Assembly: GCF_050947875.1 (NCBI RefSeq)
Contig: NC_134573.1
Coordinates: forward strand, 32,881,615-32,945,614
From: Dermacentor variabilis
Lineage: Eukaryota; Arthropoda; Arachnida; Ixodida; Ixodidae
Reading direction: 5' to 3'
DNA length: 64,000 nt
Position numbers and translations under genes: made by a program. This document shows positions 24,300-34,831 of this stretch, piece by piece; positions within the stretch are counted from its first letter, which is position 1, and each line of letters begins with the position of its first letter. Below the pieces are notes generated by a model, which did not search any database, was not told where the DNA came from, and saw nothing but the letters and a program-made list of their open reading frames with translations.

Positions 24300-24487
24300 G
24301 GGAGAGACGTTCTCCTTGCGTAGGCCGCAACGACCGATTTGCTGACTGCCACAACGATGATATTCATTGTTATTTTACTTGTTTCGGATCCTATACATAA
24401 CGTAAATAAACCTTCCTTTTTCCAAGTTGGCATTAACTTCGCCCAACTCCCGCACGCAACGGCCAGATCCAAAGAATTGGTAGCAGC
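24300..24487 (+). promoter_or_regulatory. Putative end of a gypsy 5' LTR with primer binding site
   Basis: An AATAAA signal (near 24,404) is followed by ~65 bp and then ATTGGTAGCAGCG (24,475-24,487), a typical retroelement primer-binding style start with TTGG. Directly downstream come a tandemly repeated leader and gag-like text, which fits an LTR, PBS, leader, gag order. The LTR start was not located and no 3' LTR is visible. Confidence 0.4.
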
Positions 24488-24855
24488 GATAGCGATGAGC
24501 CTTCGAGCAAAGGAGCCTTCGAGCTAGGCAGTGCTGAAGAAGTCGGAACAATGATAGGGATGAACATTCGAACAAAGGAGCCTGGAGAAGCTGGGAAGAG
24601 CGAGGAAGAATGAGCCTTCGACCCACGGAGTACTAAACGACTGGGAACAGCGAATAAAAATGAGCCATAGACCCAAGAGGTCCTGTGAAACTCGGAAGAA
24701 CGATATCAATGAACCTTCGATCCATGGAGCCCTGAGGCACTGCGAACAGCGAAGAATAATGAGCACTCGACCCTTGGAGTCCTGAACCACCGGGTACAGT
24801 GAAGAGGTATCAGGCTTAGACCCAAGAGGTCCTGAGAAAGTATGAAAGTAGGAAG
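24488..24855 (+). repeat. Degenerate ~50-bp tandem repeat, about seven units
   Basis: Units share AATGAGCCTTCGACCC, a GGAGTCCTGA core and a GGGAACAGCGAAGA end, with period close to 50 bp. It lies between the putative primer binding site and gag relics, i.e. in the untranslated leader of a retroelement. Confidence 0.8.
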
Positions 24856-25029
24856 AAAGATGACGAGGTTCTGCGTCTGTGGGTGAGCCCGTGTTTTTTT
24901 TTTTCATTTTGATTTGCCACACTTCAAGTATAGTGTGTTTATTTTGGTTGTTCTGCGAATCGGTCATTTCTGGCATAATTTGTGTTTTCACAAATTATTT
25001 TCGCAAACAATCCTAACCGCCAGTCGGAG

Positions 25030-25683
25030 CAGCTGTCATGGATCATTGAAGGTAGACGAGGCCAGTCGATGATTTCCGACAATTTGGGAATGGACGCGGT
25101 TGAAACAATGACAGGGCCAGCTATCCAAAAAGCAATTTAAATACTGGCAATGACGACGAAAGCATTGAGTTTCCTTGCGAGGTGGTGGAAGAAAAGCAAA
25201 ATCACGAGCGAGAACGTAATGAGCGCGAGAGTGTGCGTGAGCGAGAACGGCAAAATCACGAAAACGTAATGGCTACATTGAATAAAGAGATTGAACTTTC
25301 ATGCGCACACTGACAAAGACAGCGTAAAAAATTTCTAGGAAGTACTCAGAGAAAGTCGGAGGAACTTGCTGGCAGATTTTCATCGATAACCGCACAAGTA
25401 AGTACTGGGCAGGTGGAGTTCACGTTCACTGATCAAACGGAAGTGTTCGCTGTGAACGATGTCTTAGTGGCAACAGAGGTCCTTGAAGGCCGCACTAAAA
25501 GCGACGAGGTGATGTGCCAACAGAGCACTGCAGAGAAAGCTAGGCCAGCAGCGAATGAATTGGCGCAGTTACCGCGTGTGTACGTTGCATGTATTGTTAA
25601 CGAGGTTGTTAACGAAGTTCAGAGTACCGCTGACCCGCCAGACACGAGCACCAATGTCGAGACAGGACTGCGTGCTGAAGCGT
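25030..25683 (+). pseudogene. Gag-like relic of a Ty3/gypsy element
   Basis: Plus-strand text encodes a Glu/Arg-rich coiled segment (EEKQNHERERNERESVRERERQ in the decayed frame) and then an acidic, low-complexity tail up to a TAG at 25,683. This pattern is common in gag proteins of chelicerate gypsy elements, but no zinc knuckle remains. The position downstream of a PBS-like site supports it. Assignment rests on composition and context and is tentative. Confidence 0.4.
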
Positions 25684-25965
25684 AGTGCAAGCTGAACGGT
25701 TCAGTTGCGGGCATTTCGCAAGAGTGCGGGCTGAGCAGCTCAAAGGCAGACAAGTGGATTGTTTGTTGATCGGTCGTGTGCGTATCATGACCACGCACGC
25801 TTATATCACCTCCTGTTTCTCTACCACGGGAGCGCATTAAAACCACGCCGCTGCAATTATGCTTCAGAAAATTTCCTTTCTTCTCCTCCCTTAAATTCGC
25901 TCTCTTAACTACTACACGCAGAGACAAAGCAACAGCACTCGCATTCGATCCCATAGATGAGATGA

Positions 25966-25968
<3 letters not shown>

Positions 25969-26047
<79 letters not shown>
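25969..26047. repeat. (AT)n microsatellite abutting a second LTR element
   Basis: Seventy-nine bases of AT dinucleotide end where the LTR at 26,048 begins. Confidence 0.96.
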
Positions 26048-26050
<3 letters not shown>

Positions 26051-26206
26051 ACTGAAGAAGAATGAGCAGTAGACGCTGCTTAGAGAAAGACGACGACGAC
26101 GAGTGCTTGGAGGGCTTGTGCCTGTGTCGCCGAAGCTCTGTGTCCTCTCGCTGCGGTGCTCTGCTATCTGAGCGTTTTCGCAATCGAACTATAACGCCTC
26201 TTGACA
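26048..26206 (+). repeat. 5' LTR (159 bp)
   Basis: Starts TGTACTGAAGAAG after the AT tract and ends CTCTTGACA, giving TG...CA ends immediately before TTTGGTGG. No second copy occurs in the window, so the boundaries rest on terminal motifs and the PBS. Confidence 0.65.
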
Positions 26207-26275
26207 TTTGGTGGACGTGCTGGGCCCTTCCCAAACCTGGAACTCCGCAGCCGGACGCTCCCTACCGTTTCTGTC

Positions 26276-27553
26276 ATGCCTCAGGACGCCGCGCTGCCCG
26301 ATCCTCCCCTGGCATCGCCGGTCGTCTGCTTCGGTGCTATACGCCAACGAGATCCTCCGGTCTTCAGCGGCAACGACGACCATGACGTGGAGGATTGGCT
26401 GTCGTCATACGATCGCGTGAGTGCGCATAACAAATGGGATGACGAAGATAAGCAGACTAACGTCTTCTATCTTTCTGTAGTCGCTAATCTCTGGTTCCGG
26501 AATCACGAATCCAACCTCTCCACCTGGACAGCATTTACCCATTCTTTCAAAGAGGTCTTCGGTCGTCCTGCTGTGCGCAAGCTTCGCGCAGAACAACGCT
26601 TGCGTAGTCGCGCTCAGCAAACGGGTGAAAACTTCACAAGCTACATTGAGGACGTAGTTGACCTTTGCCGGCGCATTAATCCCGCCATGCCCGACTCTGA
26701 AAAGATCAAGAATGTCATGAAGGGCATAGAGGATGACGCCTTCCAGATGCTCTTGGCGAAAAATCTTCAAACGATTGACGATGTCATTACACTGTGCCAG
26801 AGCTACGATGAGCTCCGGAAACAACGCCTTACTACGCGCCGAGCTGCCGCGCCCGACGACACGATTTCGGCTTTAACTGGCACTTCCAGTGCTGCTCCCG
26901 CCCACTCTTCGTTCCTCGACCAAATCAAGCAATTCGTTCGCGAAGAAGTCGCGCGCCAACTGTCACTGCTGCCTGCTACCCAGTCGTCTGAGTCCTCTTT
27001 GTCCCCGGAACTCCGACGCGTCATACACGAACAAGTCAGCGATGCACTACCTCTCGCTAATCAGCCACCCTCAGCGCCGGTTCCGCTCACGTACGCTGCA
27101 GTCGTCGCCAGGCCAAGACCACCGCCTGAAGTTGCGCATTACACCCCCACAAGCGGCTTCTACGCCTCGCCTTCTCCAGCTGCGAACTACTTGCCCGGAA
27201 GCGGCTTCTGCGCGCCTCCGCGGCCCCTACGCCCAGCTCAAAACAGTGCACCGCTATTTAGGCCCTCTGTGAATAATTCGTGGCGTACACAAGACAACCG
27301 GCCGATCTGCTTCGCGTGTGGCTTTGCTGGCCACGTGGCACGGTTCTGCCGCCGGCGGGGCTGGTATCCTCCTGATACTGCGAGATATCAAGGGGATACT
27401 GCTGACTCCCAGTCCCGCTATTCGCCACCAGTTCCGCACTTCGCTCCTTCATCTCCTGTTCCCCGAAGCTTCAGCACTCGTCGGTCTCCATCTCCCCGTC
27501 GACGTTCCCTCTCCCCCATCGTCCGTCGCCCTCCAACTGTGGAGGAAAACTAA
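26276..27553 (+). CDS. Ty3/gypsy gag polyprotein (425 aa) with zinc knuckle
   Basis: Starting at the ATG of MPQDAAL, the protein has a capsid-like region (residues ~20-190) with DPPVFSG, VEDWLSSYDRVS, LWFRNHE, FKEVFG, a GENFTSYIEDVVDLCRRINP segment and MKGIEDDAFQML. A Pro/Ser-rich linker follows. A retroviral-type zinc knuckle CFACGFAGHVARFC (C-X2-C-X4-H-X4-C, residues 345-358) is next, and the end is an Arg/Ser-rich basic tail. It would form the particle and bind element RNA. The frame upstream of this ATG is open into the LTR, so the start choice is by position after the PBS. Pol lies in the -1 frame and overlaps the gag end, which implies frameshift expression. Confidence 0.9.
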   Translation: MPQDAALPDPPLASPVVCFGAIRQRDPPVFSGNDDHDVEDWLSSYDRVSAHNKWDDEDKQTNVFYLSVVANLWFRNHESNLSTWTAFTHSFKEVFGRPAVRKLRAEQRLRSRAQQTGENFTSYIEDVVDLCRRINPAMPDSEKIKNVMKGIEDDAFQMLLAKNLQTIDDVITLCQSYDELRKQRLTTRRAAAPDDTISALTGTSSAAPAHSSFLDQIKQFVREEVARQLSLLPATQSSESSLSPELRRVIHEQVSDALPLANQPPSAPVPLTYAAVVARPRPPPEVAHYTPTSGFYASPSPAANYLPGSGFCAPPRPLRPAQNSAPLFRPSVNNSWRTQDNRPICFACGFAGHVARFCRRRGWYPPDTARYQGDTADSQSRYSPPVPHFAPSSPVPRSFSTRRSPSPRRRSLSPIVRRPPTVEEN

Positions 27554-28560
27554 AAGGCGCAGTTCCGGAGGCAAGAACTGCGATCTCTTCGAACTGCTCA
27601 AGCCCTCGTTTATTGCCTACGAATCTCATTGAAGTTTTGGCCGAAGGTGTCGCCGTTCACGCGCTTGTCGACACGGGTGCCGCAGTGTCCGTGATTGCCG
27701 ACCAGCTTCGCCGTACGTTCCGAAAAGTCGCGACGCCGTTTTCTGTCATTTCGCTACGTACAGCAAGCGGTGAGCCAATTGAGCCCTTAGGAACATGTAC
27801 CATCCGTGTCGCCATACAAGACAGTCTACACCACATTGAGTTTGTTGTTCTTTCCCGCTGCTCTCATGCCATCATTCTAGGATGGGACTTCCTCTCATCT
27901 CATCGCGCTGTTATTGATTGTGCCCGTGCAGAACTTGCGATGACTCCATTTTGCGGCAGTCCTTCTGAAGATTTGCCTCCACCTTTTGCTCGGGTGTTCG
28001 TCACCACCGACGCTGATATCCCTCCTTTCTCTGCCGCCCTTGTACCCGTTTGCTGTGCTGCTTTCTGTGATTCTACAGTTCTTTTCACGCCATCTCAACT
28101 TGCTGCACGCCGTCATCCCTTCTTGCTTCCCTTTGCCCTCCTTCCCTTTCGCCACGGCTCCAGCGCACTATACGTTTCGAATCCGTTTTCGTGTCTATCA
28201 AGCTTACATCGTGGCGAGTGCCTCGGCTTTGCTGACGAATTCGACACGAGCACTGTGTACGATGTGCCTAATGACTCGACTCCTCTTCACGCTGACGCTA
28301 TGGCTCTCCCTGCCTCTGCGCCTGCGCCTGCATGTGACCGAACATTTGCTCCATTTATTGACCCTAACCTCACTCCGAGTCAGCGCACACAGATCGTTGA
28401 CCTCCTTAACCAATTTCGAACTTCTTTCGACCTCCAAAAACAATCTTTAGGACGTACCTCTACAGTCGTTCATCACATCGACACCGGCAGCCACGCACCG
28501 CTACGCCAACGTCCATACCGTGTGTCCGCGACCGTGCAGTGTGCAGGTGCGTGTTTGTGA
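27554..28560 (+). pseudogene. Truncated pol: aspartic protease and RT N-terminus
   Basis: The frame is -1 relative to gag and is open from before the gag stop, so there is no need for its own ATG. It shows the protease core LVDTGAAVSVIAD (catalytic Asp in D-T-G, about 27,664), the second conserved block IILGWDFL (about 27,880) and, after a long hydrophobic spacer, the pre-RT segment VVHHIDTGSHAPLRQRPYR (about 28,470-28,520). Homology stops at SATVQ, and the remaining few residues before TGA come from foreign DNA. The YVDD box, RNase H and integrase are missing. Confidence 0.88.
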
Positions 28561-28564
28561 AGGA

Positions 28565-29210
28565 CTAGGTAGAGTGGCAATAGACAAGAAATATTCAATC
28601 TTATCGATTCTCGCCCATAGACAGTCTAATGACGAAGAATGCACAACAATAAATAGACTGTATCGACTTTTTTCTATGGACCGTCTATAGACTGCGAATA
28701 GTCAAAAAGAAATAGAAATCTTATCGACTTTCATCTATAGAAAGTCTATAGACAATTAAGAGAGAAAAATAAATAGAGGCTGTATCGACTTTCATCTATA
28801 GGTAGTCTATAGAGAGGAAGTAGACAAAAAAAGAAACAAACACCTTATCAACTTTTGTGCATAGACCGTCTATAGACTAAGAATAGGCAAAAAGAAATAT
28901 AAATCTTATCGACTTGCGTCTATAGAAAGTCTATAGATAAATAATAGAGAAATATAACTAGATCCTGCATCGACTTTTGTCTATAGGTAGTCTACAGAGG
29001 GGAAGTAGACAAAAAAGAAACAAACACCATATCGACCTTTTCTATAGACCATCTATACACTGCGAATAGACAAAAAGAAATAGAAACTTTATCGACTTTC
29101 GTCTATAGACAGTCTATAGAATTTGTATCAACAAAAGTCCAAATCTATAGAAAGGCAAGGGCGTCTATTAAAAGTCCATAGACTTTCTACAGACAGTCTA
29201 AAGTCATTTT
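28565..29210. repeat. Palindromic satellite with three-unit higher-order period
   Basis: About nine monomers of 60-64 bp, each with an A-rich half (AGACAAAAAGAAATAGAAA type) and a core CGACTTTCGTCTATAG followed by a near-mirror AGTCTATAGAC. Units fall in three alternating classes. Class 1 has ATCTTATCGACTT with TAGAAAGTC, class 2 has CTGTATCGACTT with TAGGTAGTC, and class 3 has ACCTTATC with TAGACCGTC. The order 1-2-3 repeats, so the higher-order period is ~185 bp. The array begins where gypsy pol is cut and ends in TTTTTGTAAGGGG, which may be a transposon terminus. Confidence 0.85.
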
Positions 29211-29917
29211 TGTAAGGGGTGGGATATGCCTCCCACATGCAGGTGGCATAAATGTAGGCTGATGCGGATGGCACTTAGGCCTCACGCCGAGTGCCGCGAT
29301 TTTGTATTTGCTGTGGGTGCGAGAACGAGCACGCGCGCAGTTAAAGCAGCAGTCGTGCGATTGGACCGATTGCCGATGCCGTCAGCATAACAGCGCAATG
29401 TACCTAATTGGGCCGCTTCGATTATGCTGTCCCGGACTGTCTGCAAACCATCTGCGGATTCCAGTCTTACCAGCCCTGACAGAAGGGCGCGTCACATTCA
29501 CGGCATCCAGCTGTCATGGACTGTCCCACGTTTAGTTCGAAAGGACCATGACCAGAAGTCACTCTCCTGGCTGTCGTCATCTTCTTTTAGCTACTTCTAG
29601 ATAGCCCCCTACCCAGAGAATTCATTAGCGTGGTGCGCGAAATGGTGCAATCCCAGGGGTCACGTCGCTGACGCATACATAAAGTTTGAATAGTGAAACC
29701 GCAGCCTGAGCGCATAGAAGGTACTCGCAAACGGCAGTTTACATCTCGCTCTCGCTCTTCATGCCCCTTAACCACTGTATGCACGCTAGCTCATTGCCCG
29801 CGAAAGTTAAGCGGAATTCCCACACGGACATAAGCAAAATCGTGGCCGTGCCACGTCGCTGTTCACGCAGAAAGCACCCTTCTCAAATCCGACGAGATCG
29901 TCTACTAAGGGCCCGAT
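29211..29917. other. No gene recognised
   Basis: Short open frames only, without motifs. Ends at the left target duplication of the SINE. Confidence 0.3.
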
Positions 29918-29929
29918 GTGTGTAAAGGA

Positions 29930-30117
29930 ATAATAATAATAATAATAATATTTGGGGTTTTACGTGCCAAAACCACTTTCTGATTATGAGGCACGCCGTA
30001 GTGGAGGACTCCGGAAATTTTGACCACCTGGGGTTCTTTAACGTGCACCTAAATCTAAGCACACGGGTGTTTTCGCATTTCGCCCCCATCGAAATGCGGC
30101 CGCCGTGGCCGGGATTC
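29930..30117 (-). mobile_element. tRNA-derived SINE (Ruka-like), 5'-truncated, exact 12-bp target duplication
   Basis: The minus strand holds the SINE body: GGGGGCGAAATGCGAAAACA, GTGCACGTTAAAGAACCCCA, CCGGAGTCCTCCACTACGG, GGTTTTGGCACGTAAAACCC and a (TTA)n tail. The tRNA-related head is cut within the B box. GTGTGTAAAGGA flanks it at 29,918-29,929 and 30,118-30,129. Related copies lie at 33,034 and 46,725. The tick Ruka SINE is tRNA-derived and of similar design; equating the two is inference. Confidence 0.85.
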
Positions 30118-30129
30118 GTGTGTAAAGGA

Positions 30130-33030
30130 GAGACTGCGTGTGATCCGGCATGTCCAGAAGCAAGCGCTCCAACAGACGGGACCAACATAAACGTCAACAG
30201 CAATCGGCAAACCTCCGACTGTGCACGATGCCAGCTACCGGCATGAAATAACCATATGCATTATGATATGCTACTAACTCGTTCACCAGTTTCACTCATT
30301 TGAGAAGCGAAATCCAACCGTTTACGTCGCATATAGCAATGAGCAGGTCAGGTTTCATGAAACGCATCAAGAAAAGGAATCTTGTGTGCGTGATTGTCGT
30401 GCTTCTCTCTTAAATGAACGCTAAGATTAAAGCTGCAGCAATTAGAGCGCTCGTCAAAAAGCTCGCACGATGGCACACAAACTACCTATGTAAGAGGAGC
30501 AACAGCTAAGTGCACAATATTTGCCGTCTCGAGCGCGCAACGTACACAGAAGCACACGGCGTATTTCACAACGTAGAGTCAGACGCCCCGCGCATCTCCT
30601 AAAGGCAGCCGCCGTCAGCTAGTTGCTTGCGCTTGTGCGGACGAAAATCTGCTGGCAGCTTCGAGATTCCGCCGACAGTGCGCCACTTCTGGTGCGCGAA
30701 AAAAACGAACGCGATTCTTGCAGATTTCGAACTGGCATGCGGAGCTTCCGAAACTGTTCGAGAAAATCGAATGCAGGAAAGCAGTCTCAGGCAGTCCGGA
30801 ACTGTCAGGAACGGATACTCGTAAAGGCCCAGTGCTACAGAATCACGCACCACCACACAATAGCGACGCACGCACCCATGCTGCCAACGGCAGCATTAGT
30901 TGCAGCTCAGCCGCGTGCCGGTCATCTGCGGACTGAATCGGCTACGCGCGCCGCCGCGCCATTCCGACAGGCAAGACGGCTTGTGATATGCGAGCAACAT
31001 GCCCTTCGTTCAGCCGCAAAACGACAAAGCCAAGTGGACAGACATTCACAGGATGGCGCGAGAGGAACAGCTACCAGGCCTCGCCTAAATGTTGCGTCGG
31101 GCGCGCGTCATGGACTCGAGAATTTTCGTTTTTTTTTTCGGTCGAGTTAGTCGCTTCTTTCCGTTCTGGTGTTTTGTGGCTTGCGCCGCGCTCGAGGTCC
31201 TCGCTCGCCGCGCATGCTCATTCTATGGCGCCAATGTGCAATAGGTAGGTACTCGTCAGAGCCGCAGCTTCATTTTCTTTTTGCTTCTTATTTCAGCCCT
31301 TTGTGCGCGGTGCTCCAAACATCTGACGAGCCACGCTGCACTACGCTTGCTTGACTAGTGTGGAACCGTGCCTCGTATAGTGAGAGCTCGTTCAACTGGG
31401 GAGCATGACCTCTGTGCACGCTAAGGTCCGACGGGTTTTCATCTCTTCCTCCCGACGCCCGCGCACCACAACCTGCGGGAGGTCCACGAATTGTAGTCGG
31501 AAACGGACCAAAGGAAACAAGATATTAATTAATACAATGATATGCTAATTGTTAACGAAATCCAACCAAGAGTAAAGTGCTGCTTCAAATTCAAAATCTC
31601 GAATGATGCAAACAAGTGCGGCGCCACAGAGAGAGCCACTAAGAGAATCGTTATCTGGCATGCAGTGCCGATGTGAGCTCACGACTATTAAAGACATTAA
31701 TAGGGTGCAAGATCTTTTTCAAGCCGCGTAGTAACGCATAATTACTATACTCGTCCAAGAATTTCATCGATGTCAGGTGATTTTTGATGACATTCCACAC
31801 AATAATGACTTGTGCGAATTACGATTGAAACATGTTTAACGTAATGTTTTATTGAAACATTATCAGTTATCGCAAGTAACAGAGCATTCTTCGTCAACGT
31901 AGTAATTAACTCCTGACGCGTACCATTTATTTGCATGATAATGTCTGCTTACATACTCTAGCATATATCGTGCTGATCACTGAAGCTGTATTCATGGTTT
32001 CTTGGGCATTCTACAGGGCACTAGTGCAACGTTAAGGCGCAATTGTAAGGGCACCGTACCAAGTAATATTGGAACAGTGACCATTGGTTGCAATAAACAA
32101 CGCTACGGCGACTGCCGACGCCCTGCTTTTCATGATATCCCACAAGTGGCGGTAAAACAAATGAATCACATTACAAGCATAAAACAAAAACATTGTCGTG
32201 GCATGCAACGCAAGAAAACGGGGCGCGCTAGGCTGTCGCCCTTTGTGCGTTTAAAGAACGTCGAACTTCCCAGTGGCGAGTATGGGACACGTCTTCTTTA
32301 AAGAGACATCACGCTTTCTTACGATACAGGCGGGGCATAACATCTATTCCGGGAATGTTCACTTTCGGAACGTTGTATGAAACATTGCTGCATTAGCATC
32401 TCCAGTTTCTATTCTGTTGGCACTGCTGACGATGCACTGTGAGCGGAGGTGCTTTCAGTCGCTCTCTGGTGACTCCGCAGCCGAGCTGATGTGTTCTGGC
32501 GATAGAAATACAGGAGGCTGTAGCAGGAGTCGCGAAGAAGGCAGGGTACCGCTGCATCGCCAAGCGTCGGCCAGCTCACGGCGTAATGACTCGGAGATAT
32601 TCCTGCCGAGGAAGACGCAAAGTGATTAGATAGATAACATACAAAGCATAGAAAGAGTTATTTGACCATGGCTTTCCAGATTTCGAAAGTAAGGACATCA
32701 CACACTCTTCTTGAGCTACAGCTTTCGGGCGCGGCAGTGTACAAATAATTAGGTTTATTAATATATTGCACTTATTCACCTGCTGGTTTCCATGAGATGA
32801 TTGCGTTGCGAAGTTTAGCACTTTCGCCCTCAAGGAAAAAAATTGACAGTGATAACAAGAACCAGCGCTTCGCTTCGATGTCTCGGGTGGAGTATTAGAG
32901 ATACACGGGTGCAACATGGTGGCGAGGAGTCACTGCTGCGGCTGAACAAAGGAAATAACGTGCTCGCAGCCACCAGACGCTTCCCAGGACTGGTGGGATG
33001 AGAAGCGCCTCCTATGGAGTTGCAAGCGCG
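30130..33030. other. No gene recognised; GC-rich centre at about 30,540-31,340
   Basis: The GC/CpG-rich centre supports several overlapping open frames on both strands up to 175 codons, but none shows a domain, periodic codon bias or splice context that I can defend. It could be a promoter-proximal CpG-rich region of an unseen gene. The flanks are AT-rich and plain. Confidence 0.3.
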
Positions 33031-33033
33031 GCG

Positions 33034-33262
33034 CACCGCGGTGGCTTAGCGGCTATGGCGTTTCACTGCTGAGCACGAGGTCCCGTGCTTAGCAGCGGTC
33101 GCGGCGGCAGCATTTCGATGGGGGCGAAATGCGGAAACGCCCACGTCCTGTGCATCGGCCGCAAGTCAAGAATCCTCTGCTGGTCAAAATTAATCCGGAT
33201 TCCTCCACTACACCGTGCCTAATATTGAAATCGTCGCCTTGGCATGTGAAACCACATAATTC
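33034..33262 (+). mobile_element. tRNA-derived SINE (Ruka-like), full length, diverged
   Basis: The head ACCGCGGTGGCTTAGCGG carries an A-box-like TGGCTTAGCGG. The B box is eroded (GAGGTCCCGTGC). The body keeps GATGGGGGCGAAATGCGG, CCTCCACTACACCGTGCC and GGCATGTGAAACC. It is older than the copy at 29,930, judged from the number of differences. Confidence 0.75.
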
Positions 33263-33459
33263 TGACATTCCTTCAAGGCGTCTCACCTCGACAGTGCACG
33301 TGATGAGAGTGATGGGAAACCGTCGTTGTTCATCGGCGCTCAGTGAATTATTAGATAACGTTAGTGTACCTTAGCGTAATAGTTGTCAGTGCCCCTCAGA
33401 CCAGTGTACATACAAAAACGCTCAACAGGAACGTCAGGGTTCGTGCACAATGCCCTTAT

Positions 33460-33900
33460 CAGCCTCTAGCAACACGTTGAAGGATATAGCGCCTTTAATT
33501 TTTGATAAGCTGTATCAGCAACCTACTCTTCATCCGAAATTCATGTCGTGACCATGTTACTTTTCTCACCGTAGTGATCATCAGAATACAGTTGGAATTG
33601 GTGCATGTAACACAACATATTTAACATTGATTTTTGCCGCGTACGTCGAAAGATTGGAATGAACGTCCCTCTGATGATATTGTTTCGAATAATAATAATG
33701 GTAATTTTGGAAAAGCACTAGCTAACACTGCATAACAGCAAGCATTTGTATGAACTACTGTTCGTTGTTTTCTTTTTTTATATTTAATACATTGTATAAT
33801 TCGTAAATCTTGTGTATAAGCTTGTAATATATGTTTTTCCTATTTCTTCCATAACCCACTGCTCTCTCTAATACCAAAAGGACCTGAGGGTAAATAAATA
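33460..33900 (+). pseudogene. CR1 3' fragment (ORF2 C-terminus and tail)
   Basis: Decayed frames encode a DKLYQQPTLHPKF-like segment, a CYFSHRSDHQNTVGIG segment, and SKDWNERP near 33,650, the usual C-terminal order in CR1 ORF2. A ~200-bp 3' UTR and an AAATAAATAAAC tail end at about 33,902. It is distinct from both longer CR1 copies of the window. Confidence 0.7.
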
Positions 33901-33939
33901 AACAAGGGTATTATTAGCTAGGATGTTTTAACACCGTGG

Positions 33940-34100
33940 ATAAATTTGTACAGTCGTGCGACACATGTCAGCGGTTCAGAAAGACGCAGGATAAGGGAAA
34001 ATCACCGAAGGTGTTAGTAAAATTAACGAGCCGCTTCAGCGATTCGTGATAGATGTAGTAGGGCCACTTCCTGTGACACAGACAGGGTATTCAGCAGCAT
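33940..34100 (+). pseudogene. Ty3/gypsy integrase fragment
   Basis: VQSCDTCQRF gives the C-X2-C half of the integrase zinc domain, followed by RKTQDKGKSP. After one frame change, FVIDVVGPLPVTQTGY contains the first catalytic Asp region (D-x-x-GP). The fragment is cut on the right by the start of the CR1 copy and on the left by the CR1 tail. It may belong to the gypsy relic at 39-40.8 kb. Confidence 0.75.
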
Positions 34101-34473
34101 TTCTTCGACGAACACAGTTTCCAGGCGCGTCAACGGGGTGCAATCGCACCCACCTATCCGTGAGCATCTTGGCTTCGCCACTTGGAACGTGCCTGACGTC
34201 ATTCCCGGACACCGCCAGCACCGCCACCAAGGCAGAGTGACGTCAACACAGATATCGCCAAGCGTAAAAGCCGACATCTCCCGTGTCGTCACCAGTGGGC
34301 ATGGAAACACAAGCAGGATAACAGTGTCATACCGTATCTTCCTATTTGTGCAGGTCGGTCAATTTTCTATGCTGCCTACTAAATGTTTCAGGTCTGAAGA
34401 CCGCTTTATAGTTGTGCTTCCATGCCCAGAAGCAGTGTGTGGTTCTTTTTGCAAATTACTCTTGTTGTTGAGT

Positions 34474-34500
34474 GGCGACATAGAGCGAAACCCTGGTCCC
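34474..34500 (+). other. 2A-like ribosome-skipping motif GDIERNPGP
   Basis: The nine codons encode GDIERNPGP, preceded by the hydrophobic LLLLLS run that 2A peptides often have. In the known mechanism the ribosome fails to join the final Gly and Pro, releasing the upstream peptide. Here this would free a ~45-residue leader from the ORF1 coiled-coil protein. Confidence 0.85.
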
Positions 34501-34831
34501 GATGACAACGTTATGGCCGAATTGCTTAAAACTGTAAAAGAAACAAACGCGCATTGTATTCGCATTGAAACAAACCAATCCAGTATGTCACAGGCGATAG
34601 AAGAGCTTAAACTTTCACAGCAGTCCATCATACTTAGCATCACTGATATTGAAGAACTCCTACAAGCTCTAGAATGTCAGACTATTGGCTTTGAGACGTT
34701 GCAGCAAGACATGAGTGACACGTGTCAAAATATACAACGCGTGCAGTGAGAAACCGCAACGCTTCGTGGGCGACTTGACGATGCCGAAGACAGGTCACGA
34801 CGAGAAAATCTTATATTATTCGGTATACCCG

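Larger units (their letters stand above)
26048..28540 (+). mobile_element. Ty3/gypsy retrotransposon, 5' part (LTR, gag, protease, start of RT)
   Basis: Order on the plus strand is 159-bp 5' LTR, primer binding site TTTGGTGGACGTG, gag, aspartic protease, and the first residues of RT. The element then stops abruptly near 28,535 and gives way to satellite DNA. Most of RT, RNase H, integrase and the 3' LTR are gone. The coding part that remains has no stops within frames, so truncation and not slow decay inactivated it. Confidence 0.88.

Noticed and set aside
28565..29210. CRISPR-like array
   Set aside because: Units are contiguous tandem repeats with no unique spacers, in a eukaryotic context.
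30623..31150. 175-codon plus-strand open frame
   Set aside because: GC-rich region with overlapping frames on both strands, no recognisable domain and no splice context.
34474..34500. 2A motif as a sign of an integrated RNA virus
   Set aside because: The same frame leads into a coiled coil and CR1 ORF1 RNA-binding text followed by CR1 ORF2, so the motif belongs to the retrotransposon.
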